From Cryomorphaceae bacterium 1068 (GTDB lineage: Bacteria > Bacteroidota > Bacteroidia > Flavobacteriales_D > Cryomorphaceae): a stretch of DNA of 64,000 bases. The stretch is from the NCBI GenBank assembly GCA_027214385.1, contig JAPVXR010000003.1, forward strand, positions 310,001 through 374,000, given 5' to 3'. The notes under the pieces were generated by a model. It had not been told where the DNA came from. It saw nothing but the letters and a program-made list of their open reading frames with translations, and did not search any database. Each line of letters begins with the position of its first letter. Positions within the stretch are counted from its first letter, which is position 1. Below are positions 17,616 through 27,756 of the stretch, one piece after another. A program made the translations under genes and the position numbers.

Positions 17616-17803
17616 ACCGAAACAAGGTTCTTTTCTTCAACTATTTACGAAAAGGAACGTCTTAGCTTTGAGAATTGAGCCAATCAATAATTGACTATTA
17701 CGACCGATACTTATCTTGCCGAAAATTCAATAGAATTGAAGAAATGCAGTTAAATGAGTTGTTCATGATGCAAATTCAAAAGAGTCCTAATCCCTAAACC
17801 CTA

Positions 17804-20800
17804 GTGAAAAACCTAATCGTTCTAATCATCTTCACGCTTTCCTTTCAGGGGGCTTTTTCCCAGTCTTTTTGGGCAAAAAAACAGGCAGGCGGAAATGTAG
17901 ACGAGACCTTGGATATTGCAAGCGACGGACTAGGAAACTCTTATTCAACGGGCTATTTCAGCTCTTCAGCTCAGATCAACGAAACAACTTATTCGGTTCA
18001 GGGACTTACAGATATATTCGTAACAAAAGTCTCTTCAAATGGTGTCAATCTTTGGTCCGAGTCCTTTGGCGGAAGCCAATCAGATCGGGGGTTAGGGGTA
18101 GCAGTCGATGGAGTTGGTAATGTATTGGTTTGCGGTTTCTACACCGGTAGCATTAATTTTGGCAATGGCGTTTCTTTAACTTCCAATGGTGGGCAAGATG
18201 CGTTTGTATTAAAGCTCGATGCCAACGGAAATGCCATTTGGGCTAGAACAGGAGGAAGCTCAGGCAACTCGGACAGAGCCAACGCTGTAGCAGTAGATGG
18301 TTCGGGAAACGTAATCATCACAGGACAGTTTTCTGGGGCTGCCGATTTTGGTGCATTCACGCTCGATGCCACTGATGGTACCAATGATGCCTTTATCCTT
18401 AAGTACGATAGCAACGGAAATGAGCAGTGGGCAAAGCAAGGCACAGGTGAAGCACTCGATCGAGGCTTGGGAATAACCACTGACAATTCAGGGGCTGTGT
18501 ATGCAACGGGACAATTCAGTGGCGACATCAGCTTTGATAATAGCTACTCCAATACCATTCAAAATGCCATTTTTCTCATCAAGTATTCCTCAGCCGGGAA
18601 TGAAGAATGGTTTCGATGGGGTGGGGGAAGCGAGGAAAGTATTTCCTACGACATTGCCTCAGATGGAAATTCGGTTTTTCTAACGGGAGATTTCGGTACA
18701 ACTTTGAACTTTTTCGGAACCGGATCTACAGTTACCCTCACTTCGGGATTTTCCAGTTCCGTATTTCTATTGAGTATTTCAGGATCGGGAGGTTTCTCTT
18801 GGGGTGAGGCTGCGGGTAGCAATAGCAATGTTTCTTCACGCGGAATCGATTTCTCATCGGGAAATATCGCCATAGCGGGATGGTTCGAATGCACTTTCGA
18901 TTCTTACAGCGACGAATATGGCGAAGCTGCATTTAATTCTCTCGGATCAAAAGATGCATTTGCGGCCATTTATTCGTCGTCGGGATCATTCCAATGGGCC
19001 CGAAACTTTGGCGCGGGATCTGATGAGCAATGCAATTCGATAACTCTCTTGCCCGATGGTTTCGTGGTAGTAGCAGGATCTAATGGAGGCAGCGGATTAA
19101 TCGTTCCCGTAACAAACGCTCCGGTAAACGGAATGTCCGATTTGATCGATAATGAGAATTCAGGAATAAATTATTGCGGAGATTCGAACTACGGAAACTA
19201 CCGCTCATTGGAGGGTTCAGGAGGTTTGGATGGTTTTGTTCTCAAGGCTATAGACCCTTCGAGAAGACCAATGGATTTCTATCAGCGTTCGGGTGGTGGG
19301 TGCGACCTGACCATTCCTGACGCGTGTATTTATCTGAATTCCTCACCGTCTGTTCCCGAGCCATGTCCTGAAAGCACAATAGCGTGTCCGCCATATGCCA
19401 TCACAGCTTCAAACTACTCATTAACGGGAATCACTTTCGCCGAAAATTACCAATGGAGCTTCTCAGGTTCCACGGGAGTTGTGTCTTTGGTAACTTCAGC
19501 GGCCAGCGAAAGTGTGACCATTACTTCCCAAGACGGATGTTACTCTGTTTCAGCTGATATTGAAGTAGATGTTTACCCCGAGCCTGTGCTACCTTTAATA
19601 ACAGATAGTGAAGGAGTGAATAACTCGGCATCGTTGACAACACCTGTTTTTGTGTGCCCTGGAGAGACTGTTGTCATTTCTGCCGAATTTCCTGACGACT
19701 ACTCTTTTCAATGGTCGGGTGGACAGTTTGGGGCCAACCCTGTTTTTACTGAAGAAATTTCAGTCACCGAAGAAGGCGCATACTTCATCTCTGTTACTAC
19801 TCCTGACGGTTGCAGCACGTTTAATGTGATCAGCGTTATATTCTACGATATTCCTGTAGACACTCCCCCCTTGATTGCATTTCCTCTTTCAAATGATACC
19901 ATTCAGCTTTGCGATGGAGGCTCCTTTCCTGTTAACCTCTTAGATTCCCTTACCGCTGATCCTTATCCAACTCAACAATACCAAATAACATGGTCCGTGA
20001 CGCCGGGTACGATTATCGGTACATCAGGGTCAGCCACTGTTACTCCTGAAGAGGCAGGCTGGTATGTGGTAACTGTTGAGTTAATCTCTCAGGAGAATCC
20101 TTGTACAGATGAGATACTCACCCAATTTACCTCAGATTCGATCTATGTGGAAGTTGTTCCGGTTCCTGAGGCCTCCATTGAAATCATGGGGCCCGAGTTC
20201 TTCTGCCCGGGAGATACATTGGTGTTCTTTCTCGAATATGACGGGCTTTTAACTTTCGAAGATTTTGAACCTGTAGAAAATTTTGGAGATAGTATTTATG
20301 TTGCTGCTCCCGGGTTTTATCAAATCACTGCAACCGCGACAAATGAATTCGGATGTTCTGATTTGGCAACAGATTTTATATTGGTTCAAGAAGTTCAAAC
20401 GCCCGAAATATTCACCAATCCCGAAGAGGCCGTAGTTTGCCCCGGCGATAGCGTTCAGATAATAACTACTAGTCCGGGGTCTATTACATGGCAAGGCCCA
20501 TCAGGAACCTTCGAAGGGCAGTCAGACATTTATGTGCAAGAACCAGGACTCTATTTCGCAGAAGTTGAATTTTATGAAGGATGCGGACTTGTGTCCAATA
20601 CCATTGAGGTATCTGAATTTGCCACTCCCTTTTTGGATGGATCCAATGCGGTTCTTTGCCCAGGTGGCGAAGTCGATATAAGTATTGTTAGTTCCTCATT
20701 AGATGCCATCGAGTGGCAAGCGCCCTTTTCGGGAAGTGATACCGTACAGACGGTCACAGAACCTGGAATCTACTCTGTAATAGTGACGGGATGTGATGTG

Positions 20801-22030
20801 GAGATTGAACTTTTCATAGAAGTAGAATTAACGGAATACAGCGTAGATATTGAAGTGATAGACCCTGAACCGACCTGCGACGGCGATAGTATTCTGATAG
20901 CCGCTACACCTGGTCTGGAAACCTACCAGTGGTTTCCCGAAGGGAGCGAAGAGGAGGAGTGGTTTACCGAAAATGGAACTGTTTTCGTTGTGGGCATAGA
21001 CGAATACGGATGTGAATTGGCTTCGAATCAAATCGAAATCAATTTTGAAGAAGTTCCACCATTGCCCACCTTCGACTTTACACCTGTTTGTGAAGGAGAG
21101 CCTTTTACGATAGAAGTGAATTCAAATCTTCAAATCAACTTTTTGGAAAGCGCTGATGGAGAGATCATCTCAAATGAAAGCACCGTTTTCATCTCCGAAT
21201 TTTTAAGTGATACCACCTTTTACGTATACCTCAATACGGAACTTTGTGATGGACCAATTGACTCAATTACCGTTGGACCAAAGCCATTTCCCGAAGAACC
21301 AATCATAGCAACTGACGCACCCGTTTGTACCGGAGAAAGCTTATCCCTCGAAGTGCTCAATGCGGCTGGCGGCGTAGATTACGTCTGGCTTACACCAACG
21401 GGTGACGTCTTGCAAGGCGATATAGTTTCTTACAGCATATCAGCATTGGATCAAGAAGGGGAGTACCTGGCTTACGCCAATCTGGAAGACTGCATTAGTG
21501 ATACCGCAGGGATCGATGTCAGCCTGTTTGAAACGCGACAAGTCAATCTTCCTCCTGATACGTCATTGTGTTATCGACCCGATTTCATCGTCGCTCCCGA
21601 TACCCTCTTTGATAGCTACCAGTGGTCTGATGGTACCAATGATTCTATTTACAATCCGGAGCTCGAATCGTCACTGATGGTAAGCTTAGTCGCTACGGAT
21701 TTCAACGGTTGTCGATCGGTTGATATTATCATTATTCAATTTGCCGATTGCACCATCCAAATTCCTAATGTAATTACACCCAATGGCGACGGATTAAACG
21801 ATGAATGGATCATCGGACTTGATCAGCCCTTGTTTTTTGAGGTGGTCGTTTACAACCGCTGGGGAAGAATCGTTTACGAGAGTAAAGACTTTACGACTTA
21901 TTGGGACGGCACGAATGACAAGTCAGGAGAACTCTGCTCCGAAGGAGTTTACTTCTACATCATTCGAGTAAATGATTTTGAAGGGCGAGCTTTTGAGCAG
22001 CAGGGAAATTTGACCTTGTTTAGAGACTAA
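17804..22030 (+). CDS. secreted SBBP beta-propeller / Ig-like protein with CHU_C tail, copy 2
   Basis: 1,408 residues, also a GTG start, signal peptide IFTLSFQGAFSQ. It is a paralog of the preceding gene along its whole length. The propeller region is closest (both share FWAKKQAGGNVDETL, with KR for KK in copy 1, and TGQFSGDI), the C-terminal ~330 residues are also close (both have FETRQVNLPPDTSLC-type text, with D for N in copy 1), and the middle (~510-800) has diverged most. The CHU_C tail is VITPNGDGLNDEWII...YNRWGRIVYES. Large cell-surface or secreted protein. It converges on the broken YciI gene with a 2-bp gap, and no clear terminator is visible. Confidence 0.9.
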   Translation: MKNLIVLIIFTLSFQGAFSQSFWAKKQAGGNVDETLDIASDGLGNSYSTGYFSSSAQINETTYSVQGLTDIFVTKVSSNGVNLWSESFGGSQSDRGLGVAVDGVGNVLVCGFYTGSINFGNGVSLTSNGGQDAFVLKLDANGNAIWARTGGSSGNSDRANAVAVDGSGNVIITGQFSGAADFGAFTLDATDGTNDAFILKYDSNGNEQWAKQGTGEALDRGLGITTDNSGAVYATGQFSGDISFDNSYSNTIQNAIFLIKYSSAGNEEWFRWGGGSEESISYDIASDGNSVFLTGDFGTTLNFFGTGSTVTLTSGFSSSVFLLSISGSGGFSWGEAAGSNSNVSSRGIDFSSGNIAIAGWFECTFDSYSDEYGEAAFNSLGSKDAFAAIYSSSGSFQWARNFGAGSDEQCNSITLLPDGFVVVAGSNGGSGLIVPVTNAPVNGMSDLIDNENSGINYCGDSNYGNYRSLEGSGGLDGFVLKAIDPSRRPMDFYQRSGGGCDLTIPDACIYLNSSPSVPEPCPESTIACPPYAITASNYSLTGITFAENYQWSFSGSTGVVSLVTSAASESVTITSQDGCYSVSADIEVDVYPEPVLPLITDSEGVNNSASLTTPVFVCPGETVVISAEFPDDYSFQWSGGQFGANPVFTEEISVTEEGAYFISVTTPDGCSTFNVISVIFYDIPVDTPPLIAFPLSNDTIQLCDGGSFPVNLLDSLTADPYPTQQYQITWSVTPGTIIGTSGSATVTPEEAGWYVVTVELISQENPCTDEILTQFTSDSIYVEVVPVPEASIEIMGPEFFCPGDTLVFFLEYDGLLTFEDFEPVENFGDSIYVAAPGFYQITATATNEFGCSDLATDFILVQEVQTPEIFTNPEEAVVCPGDSVQIITTSPGSITWQGPSGTFEGQSDIYVQEPGLYFAEVEFYEGCGLVSNTIEVSEFATPFLDGSNAVLCPGGEVDISIVSSSLDAIEWQAPFSGSDTVQTVTEPGIYSVIVTGCDVEIELFIEVELTEYSVDIEVIDPEPTCDGDSILIAATPGLETYQWFPEGSEEEEWFTENGTVFVVGIDEYGCELASNQIEINFEEVPPLPTFDFTPVCEGEPFTIEVNSNLQINFLESADGEIISNESTVFISEFLSDTTFYVYLNTELCDGPIDSITVGPKPFPEEPIIATDAPVCTGESLSLEVLNAAGGVDYVWLTPTGDVLQGDIVSYSISALDQEGEYLAYANLEDCISDTAGIDVSLFETRQVNLPPDTSLCYRPDFIVAPDTLFDSYQWSDGTNDSIYNPELESSLMVSLVATDFNGCRSVDIIIIQFADCTIQIPNVITPNGDGLNDEWIIGLDQPLFFEVVVYNRWGRIVYESKDFTTYWDGTNDKSGELCSEGVYFYIIRVNDFEGRAFEQQGNLTLFRD

Positions 22031-22032
22031 TT

Positions 22033-22482
22033 TTAAGGTCTGGTTTTCTCAATTTTTTCGTAATTTTCAAGATAGGTGGGGAGTGCCGCCGAACCGTACC
22101 AAGGAATAATTTCCGTTTCGAAGACTCCTGCTGCAATGGACGGGTCAGTGCTTAGTAGTTCTTCTGCTTCTTCCGTAGTAGCAGCATTTAGGATAAACAG
22201 ACCGCGGTATTTCAAGTCGTTTTCTCCAAAAGGACCTGCAACTGAGAGCATATTTTGTTCCGCCAGTCGAGTAATATTATCGAGATGACCACGCATCAAA
22301 ACTGCCTAAGAGTCTTTATCAGTTACCTGATTTGTGCCTGTTTTGAGGATTACCAAACTATACATTTTCATCCCGTAATCGTCGGCACCGAGTTGCTTCG
22401 CAAGATCGGCATCGTAGTTCGGGTTTTGGGCTGAAAGATCGAAAATCAATAAAAGTGAAAATAAAAGTATAGTCGTTTTCAT
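22033..22482 (-). pseudogene. YciI-like secreted protein interrupted by an in-frame TAG
   Basis: One continuous frame of 149 codons from ATG 22482 to 22033, broken only by TAG at codon 59 (22306-22308). The first 58 residues have a signal peptide (ILLFSLLLIFDLSAQ) and NPNYDADLAKQLGADDYGMKMY; the rest (MRGHLDNITRLAEQNMLSVAGPFGEND...YGSAALPTYLE) is a typical YciI/YCII ferredoxin-like dimeric domain. Family members are contiguous across this point. The remaining 88 residues could start from an internal codon but would then lack the signal peptide. TAG serves as the normal stop elsewhere here (ilvE, copy 1 of the giant gene), so reassignment is unlikely. Confidence 0.8.
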
Positions 22483-22652
22483 AGAGGTAAAGTTGGTGGT
22501 CTTGCCGTGATCATTTTTTTGAAAAAAGATCGGGTATGTTGTTCTAACTATTTGATCAAGGATCGGCTTTGCTTCTTATTTCCTAAATTTCGGAATAACC
22601 ATTCATTGATAAAATTCAATTCAGGAAGAGAAAAAAAGAGAAAAGAAAATCG

Positions 22653-25382
22653 ATGGTGAAATTGAATACAAATCACAAAGTACGCAGTTTGAACTGGCAC
22701 ACTCTTGCTAGTAAGGAAATTGCAGACCACCTGAAGACTGATTTGAGTAATGGTCTTTCCAAGGAGGAAGCCAAATCTCGCCTCGAACAATACGGTGAAA
22801 ATCGCATAACCACCAAAAAACGACAAAGCGATTTGGTCCGTTTTATACTGCAGTTCAATCAACCGTTGATTTATATCCTTTTAGGTGCAACTTTGGTTAC
22901 GCTTTTGCTGAAAGAATATCCGGATGCAGCCGTCATCTTTGCCGTGGTCCTGGTCAACTCCATTATTGGCTACATCCAAGAAACCCGAGCATTGAAGGCT
23001 ATCGACTCCCTTTCAAAGAGCATGAGTACCACAGCTACGGTAGTCCGAGATGGGAAATCATCCGTAGTGAACAGTATAAATTTGGTTCCGGGAGATATCG
23101 TGAAGGTGCAACCCGGAGATAAAATGCCTGCTGACCTGCGCTTGGTATCGATCAAAAACTTACAGGTCGATGAATCTGCGCTTACGGGCGAATCGGTAGC
23201 CACGGAAAAGAGTATTGAAACAGTCGCTGAGGATGCCATTCTCGGTGATCGTCTTAATATGGGTTTCGCTACAACAGTTGTTACTTATGGCACAGGTAGA
23301 GGCATTGTGATCAGCACGGGTGATCGCACTGAGGTCGGAGAGATAAACAAAACCATCGCCTCGACCAAAGAGCTCGATACTCCATTAACCCTGAAAATCA
23401 AAAACTTCAGCCATACTTTGTTGTGGATAATTTTGAGTCTTGCCTTTATTATCCTTGCGGTAGCGTATTTGCGCGGTGAAGATTTGGCCGAAGCTTTTAT
23501 GGTTGCGGTGGCGTTGATGGTGGGGGCTATACCTGAAGGTCTTCCCGCTGCAGTGACCATTATGCTCGCCATCGGTGTGGGTAAAATGGCGAAAAAGCAA
23601 GCAATAATTCGCAAACTCGTAGCTGTAGAAACCTTGGGGAGTACCAACGTCATCTGTTCTGACAAAACGGGAACCCTCACCGAAAATCAAATGACGGTTC
23701 AAAAGATATTGGCGGGAGGCGACCATTTTGATGTAACAGGAATAGGGTACAAGCCAGAAGGAAAAGTTCTTTTTGAAGGTGAGGAAGTTACCCTTTCAAA
23801 AAAACCCGCCATTCATCTTTTACTGAGGGCCAGTGTATTATGCAATCACAGCCGTATTGTGGAAGAGAATGGCAGATGGGTTGCTGAAGGAGATCCTACG
23901 GAGGCAGCTCTGATTAGCGCCGCGGAAAAAACGGGTATCAAAGACCACTACATCGACCGATATTTCCCATTGATCGACGAGATTCCCTTTCAATCGGAAT
24001 ACCAGTATATGGCCACTTTGCATCGGCACGATGAGAATCTCCTTTTCATGAAAGGTTCCGTGGAAGCAATCTTGCGCTCTTCCGACTACATGATGGATCC
24101 TGAAGGGCATCATATAAAAATTGATGAGCCCATATTGCGAAAAAAAGCTGAGCAATGGGCTGCTGAGGGTCTACGAGTTTTGGCATTTGCATACAAGACC
24201 TTTGATTCCGAAAAAGAAGATGTAGACCACGAAGATGTAGCTGAGGAAATGGTTTTTATCGGTCTTCAAGGAATGATCGACCCGCCGAGAAAGGAGGCTA
24301 TTGAAGCTGTAGCGCTTTGTCAACAAGCGGGCATTCACGTCAAGATGATCACCGGCGACCATGCTTTGACCGCAGCTACTATCGCAGATCAATTGGGGGT
24401 TGAAGGAAAAAAGAAAGGTGGCAAGCTGCAAGCCTTGACCGGGGTGGAACTCGGGAAACTTTCGGAAAATGAAATGGAGAAAATGGCCAATGATTTTTCA
24501 GTATTCGCCAGAGTGAGTCCTGACCAAAAACTAAGATTGGTAAAAGCCCTCCAGGCCACCGATAAGGTGGTAGCCATGACGGGCGACGGTGTAAACGATG
24601 GCCCCGCTCTGAAGCAAGCAGACATCGGGGTAGCCATGGGAATCATGGGCACGGAAGTAGCAAAAGATGCTTCAGATATGGTTTTGACAGATGACAATTT
24701 CGCATCTATCGAAGCCGCAGTGGAGGAGGGGCGGGGAGTTCTGGATAACCTGACAAAGTTCATTGTTTGGACCCTCCCAACCAATTTGGGCGAAGCACTG
24801 GTCATCCTCGCCAGCATAATATTTTCCACCAGACTACCACTGGCTCCTGTTCAGATTTTGTGGATCAATATGACCACTGCAGTTTTATTGGGCTTGATGT
24901 TGGCCTTTGAACCCAAGGAGCCGGGCATAATGGATAGGCCTCCTGTTCCATCTCGGAGACCCATTCTTTCCTTTCCTTTGATAATGCGGACGCTCCTCGT
25001 AGGCTCCTTGATCACTTTGGCTGCCTTTCTCTTGTTTCAATATGAACTTATGATAGGGTCTGAATTTGCAGAAGCGCAAACGGTTGCTGCCACGGTATTT
25101 GTTGCCATGGAAACATTTTACCTGTTCAATTGCCGCTCTTTGCGTAGGTCGGTTAGAGAAATCGGTTTGTTTTCAAACATGTGGGTGTACTATGGGGCGT
25201 TCGCCATGCTGGGTCTACAGCTCATTTTCATTCATGCACCGTTTATGAATGCATTATTCTATTCAGCTCCCATTAGTCTGGACTCTTGGTTAAGAATAAT
25301 GGCCGCCGGAGTGGGGCTTTTCATCATCGTTTATTTGGAAAAAGCCATTCGAAAAAGACTGACCGGCACCGAAGAGTACTGA
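22653..25382 (+). CDS. P-type cation-transporting ATPase (P2 type, Ca2+-ATPase-like)
   Basis: 909 residues, inner-membrane ion pump. N-terminal cation ATPase domain (WHTLASKEIADHL...NGLSKEEAKSRL), actuator loop DESALTGES (~180), M4 with IPEGLPAAVTIML, phosphorylation site CSDKTGTLT (Asp337), nucleotide-binding KGSVEAIL, hinge TGDGVNDGPALKQAD, then the C-terminal six-helix block. M6 reads LWINMTTAVLLGLMLAFEP: it has the Asn and Thr but not the following Asp of the SERCA NxxTD site. This M6 type is seen in a CtpF-like bacterial subgroup whose ion (Ca2+ or another) is not settled. No regulator adjoins it. Confidence 0.88.
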   Translation: MVKLNTNHKVRSLNWHTLASKEIADHLKTDLSNGLSKEEAKSRLEQYGENRITTKKRQSDLVRFILQFNQPLIYILLGATLVTLLLKEYPDAAVIFAVVLVNSIIGYIQETRALKAIDSLSKSMSTTATVVRDGKSSVVNSINLVPGDIVKVQPGDKMPADLRLVSIKNLQVDESALTGESVATEKSIETVAEDAILGDRLNMGFATTVVTYGTGRGIVISTGDRTEVGEINKTIASTKELDTPLTLKIKNFSHTLLWIILSLAFIILAVAYLRGEDLAEAFMVAVALMVGAIPEGLPAAVTIMLAIGVGKMAKKQAIIRKLVAVETLGSTNVICSDKTGTLTENQMTVQKILAGGDHFDVTGIGYKPEGKVLFEGEEVTLSKKPAIHLLLRASVLCNHSRIVEENGRWVAEGDPTEAALISAAEKTGIKDHYIDRYFPLIDEIPFQSEYQYMATLHRHDENLLFMKGSVEAILRSSDYMMDPEGHHIKIDEPILRKKAEQWAAEGLRVLAFAYKTFDSEKEDVDHEDVAEEMVFIGLQGMIDPPRKEAIEAVALCQQAGIHVKMITGDHALTAATIADQLGVEGKKKGGKLQALTGVELGKLSENEMEKMANDFSVFARVSPDQKLRLVKALQATDKVVAMTGDGVNDGPALKQADIGVAMGIMGTEVAKDASDMVLTDDNFASIEAAVEEGRGVLDNLTKFIVWTLPTNLGEALVILASIIFSTRLPLAPVQILWINMTTAVLLGLMLAFEPKEPGIMDRPPVPSRRPILSFPLIMRTLLVGSLITLAAFLLFQYELMIGSEFAEAQTVAATVFVAMETFYLFNCRSLRRSVREIGLFSNMWVYYGAFAMLGLQLIFIHAPFMNALFYSAPISLDSWLRIMAAGVGLFIIVYLEKAIRKRLTGTEEY

Positions 25383-25484
25383 CCTGTGTAACAGGCTCAT
25401 TTCAATCTTATACTGAGTTGGGACGTTTATCGTGAAAGCGAAAGACTGAAATCTTACATTCATTGAGGGCTTATAAAGGACTAT

Positions 25485-27713
25485 TCAATCTTCACTTTTC
25501 TCTATCTGGAGCGAATTGACCACCATTCTGATATGGTGGTACTGGTACTCCCCGTCAAGAGCGCGATGTACCGCAGAGGTTCCGCCTGAGCCGTATTCGA
25601 TCAAAGCCTCACGAATTTTGGCAATATCCTCAGTTCCCATGTATTTATCCAGTTTGAGCACACCTTCTTTAATTCCATTCGCCACGTGTGTCCAGATGGT
25701 TGATTCAGCCAACGATCGCTTAATGGCAATTTGCGCAGGTGTCAATCCATCTTTTAGCAAGCGATAAGTTTCCTGATAGGTTGCACCCTTTTTTGCAGGT
25801 TTCTTTTTTTCCTTTCGGGAAGCATCTTTAATGGGGTTCTTTCCCAACTCAAGCTTCACCTTTTCCAAAATTTTCTCTCTGCGCGCTTTCTTCAGGGCAT
25901 CGTACTTTTCTGTATCCAGCGACATTTGATTTTGCAAAATCCCTTCAGCGATGGGCTTGGCAAGCCAAAGCTTGGTGATCTGATTCATCAAAGTGTGATC
26001 AATCTCTTCTGCCAGTCTCAGGTAGGTAACCGTCTTTGACAGACCTCTTACAAACTCCAAATGCTTCAAGAGATTCTCCAACTCGTCAAACAGCTTATTG
26101 CGGTAGTATTGAGTACCTTTCTCAATACGGTCGAGTAGCTTCTCATTATCACCTGCAGTCACCAATTGGTGCAATTGCCGCCTGAACTTAATGGTATTCT
26201 CTTTTTCGGCTTCAACAGCGCGCTTGATACTGACAAGTGTGGTGTTCATCTCGGGATCGGAAAACCGACCTTTATCGCCAGCCTTGTTCAAGACATAATC
26301 TACTCGTTTTGGAATCTCATCAAAATTAAAAGTCTCATCCAAACTTTCGATGAGATAGACTTGACGACCTCTTTCGAGAATTTCTTCCGGTGGTGCTTGT
26401 GCTTCTTTTCGCTCAGCGAATCGGGTCACTTGATGATCTCCCGATATAGCTCCTGAATGAATCTTCGTTCGCAAAAACAGTCCCTCCAAACTTCTTAAAC
26501 GCGATAAGGCCACGTATACCTGACCAGGTGCGAATGCTCGCCCTACGTCGATAACGGCTTGATCAAAGGTCAATCCTTGGCTCTTGTGTACCGTTACCGC
26601 CCAGGCGTATTTCAGCGGGAAATGTGAGAAATTACCCAAAACTTCTTCCTGAAGTTCGTTGTCGGAATTGACCGTAAATTTCGAGTTCGTCCAGCTCATT
26701 CGTTCCACTTCGATCTCGCGGTCTTCATCGTCAAGATCTACTTTGATCGAGTCGTTTGTCAATTCTGTCACCGTTGCTAACTTCCCGTTGTAGAAGAGAT
26801 TGCTGACGTTATCATTTTTGATAAACATGACCCGTGCACCCACTTTGAGTTCCATCTTTTCGGCAATGGGGTAAAGCTTTTCGGGAAAATCCTTTTCAAT
26901 CTCTGCTTCATAAACAAATGACTTCCCCTTGAGTGATTCGAGTTCGCCTTGGTTGATTTTATCAGCTTGGGCGTTATGCGTACAAAGCGTGATTGCCTTT
27001 TCGGGCGGCTCTTTCCCGTAGTGCCGATTCAAGGCAGCGATATCAGCTTCAGTACTTTTGTTGGTTCGGAGTCTATTCAGAATCTCAATAAATGATTGAT
27101 CCTCTTGTCGAAAAACCTTGTCCAACTCCAGATAAACGAAGCCTGACTTTTTCAAAGCAGTAGATTCAAAGAAGTGAATTGAAGAGTAGAACTTCTGTAG
27201 GACACTCCATTCCCTGTCACGCACAATTGGCGGAAGCTGGAAAAGATCACCAATCAGTAGTAGCTGAACTCCACCAAATGGTTTTCTATAATTACCTCTC
27301 GCCGCTCTGAGTCTGTAGTCCAGTGCGTCGAGAATATCGGCTCGTAGCATGCTCACCTCGTCAATAACCAATAAATCAATCTCGCGAAGGACTTTCTTCC
27401 GATCCGAATTAAGCGGGTTTTTTCTAGCGAGGATAGAGTTATTAAAGAACGCTCCCCAATCTGCTTGGACAGTCTCATCAGGTACGTAGGAGCCAAGCGG
27501 CAGCAGAAACTGCGAGTGAATGGTAACACCGCCTGCATTTAGCGCGGCAATGCCCGTAGGAGCTACTACAATAAAGCGCTTATGTGTTTTTTCACTAAGA
27601 CTTTTGAGGAAAGTTGTCTTTCCCGTCCCTGCTTTTCCCGTAAGGAATACATGCTGAGAGGTAGAGTTGATAAACCTGGCGGCTAGCGTTGCGATGTCGT
27701 CACTTGTACTCAT
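25485..27713 (-). CDS. Pif1-like superfamily 1B helicase with C-terminal helix-turn-helix region
   Basis: 742 residues from ATG 27713 (MSTSDDIATLAARFIN). The frame extends to 27764, but that would overlap the divergent neighbour. Walker A GKAGTGKTTF (residues ~26-35), APTGIAALNAGGVTIHS motif Ia, LLVIDEVSML Walker B, LLLIGDLFQLPP motif III, and a late SF1 motif VTVHKSQGLTFDQAVID followed by YVALSRLRSLEGL. After ~450 come a coiled region and a basic linker (KEKKKPAKKG). The end is YQETYRLLKDGLTPAQIAIKR, a helix-turn-helix like the C-terminal domain attached to some RecQ/RNase D proteins. Likely a 5'-3' DNA helicase in genome maintenance. Confidence 0.85.
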   Translation of the reverse strand: MSTSDDIATLAARFINSTSQHVFLTGKAGTGKTTFLKSLSEKTHKRFIVVAPTGIAALNAGGVTIHSQFLLPLGSYVPDETVQADWGAFFNNSILARKNPLNSDRKKVLREIDLLVIDEVSMLRADILDALDYRLRAARGNYRKPFGGVQLLLIGDLFQLPPIVRDREWSVLQKFYSSIHFFESTALKKSGFVYLELDKVFRQEDQSFIEILNRLRTNKSTEADIAALNRHYGKEPPEKAITLCTHNAQADKINQGELESLKGKSFVYEAEIEKDFPEKLYPIAEKMELKVGARVMFIKNDNVSNLFYNGKLATVTELTNDSIKVDLDDEDREIEVERMSWTNSKFTVNSDNELQEEVLGNFSHFPLKYAWAVTVHKSQGLTFDQAVIDVGRAFAPGQVYVALSRLRSLEGLFLRTKIHSGAISGDHQVTRFAERKEAQAPPEEILERGRQVYLIESLDETFNFDEIPKRVDYVLNKAGDKGRFSDPEMNTTLVSIKRAVEAEKENTIKFRRQLHQLVTAGDNEKLLDRIEKGTQYYRNKLFDELENLLKHLEFVRGLSKTVTYLRLAEEIDHTLMNQITKLWLAKPIAEGILQNQMSLDTEKYDALKKARREKILEKVKLELGKNPIKDASRKEKKKPAKKGATYQETYRLLKDGLTPAQIAIKRSLAESTIWTHVANGIKEGVLKLDKYMGTEDIAKIREALIEYGSGGTSAVHRALDGEYQYHHIRMVVNSLQIEKSED

Positions 27714-27756
27714 AGCTTCAATAGATGCAGAAAAATACTCATTTTTGAGGTTGGTT

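Noticed and set aside
22306-22308. Possible TAG reassignment to an amino acid
   Set aside because: ilvE and giant copy 1 both end at TAG exactly where their families end, so TAG is a working stop.
22548-22862. 104-codon minus-strand frame over the P-type ATPase start
   Set aside because: Mostly antisense to a strongly supported gene; no domain seen.
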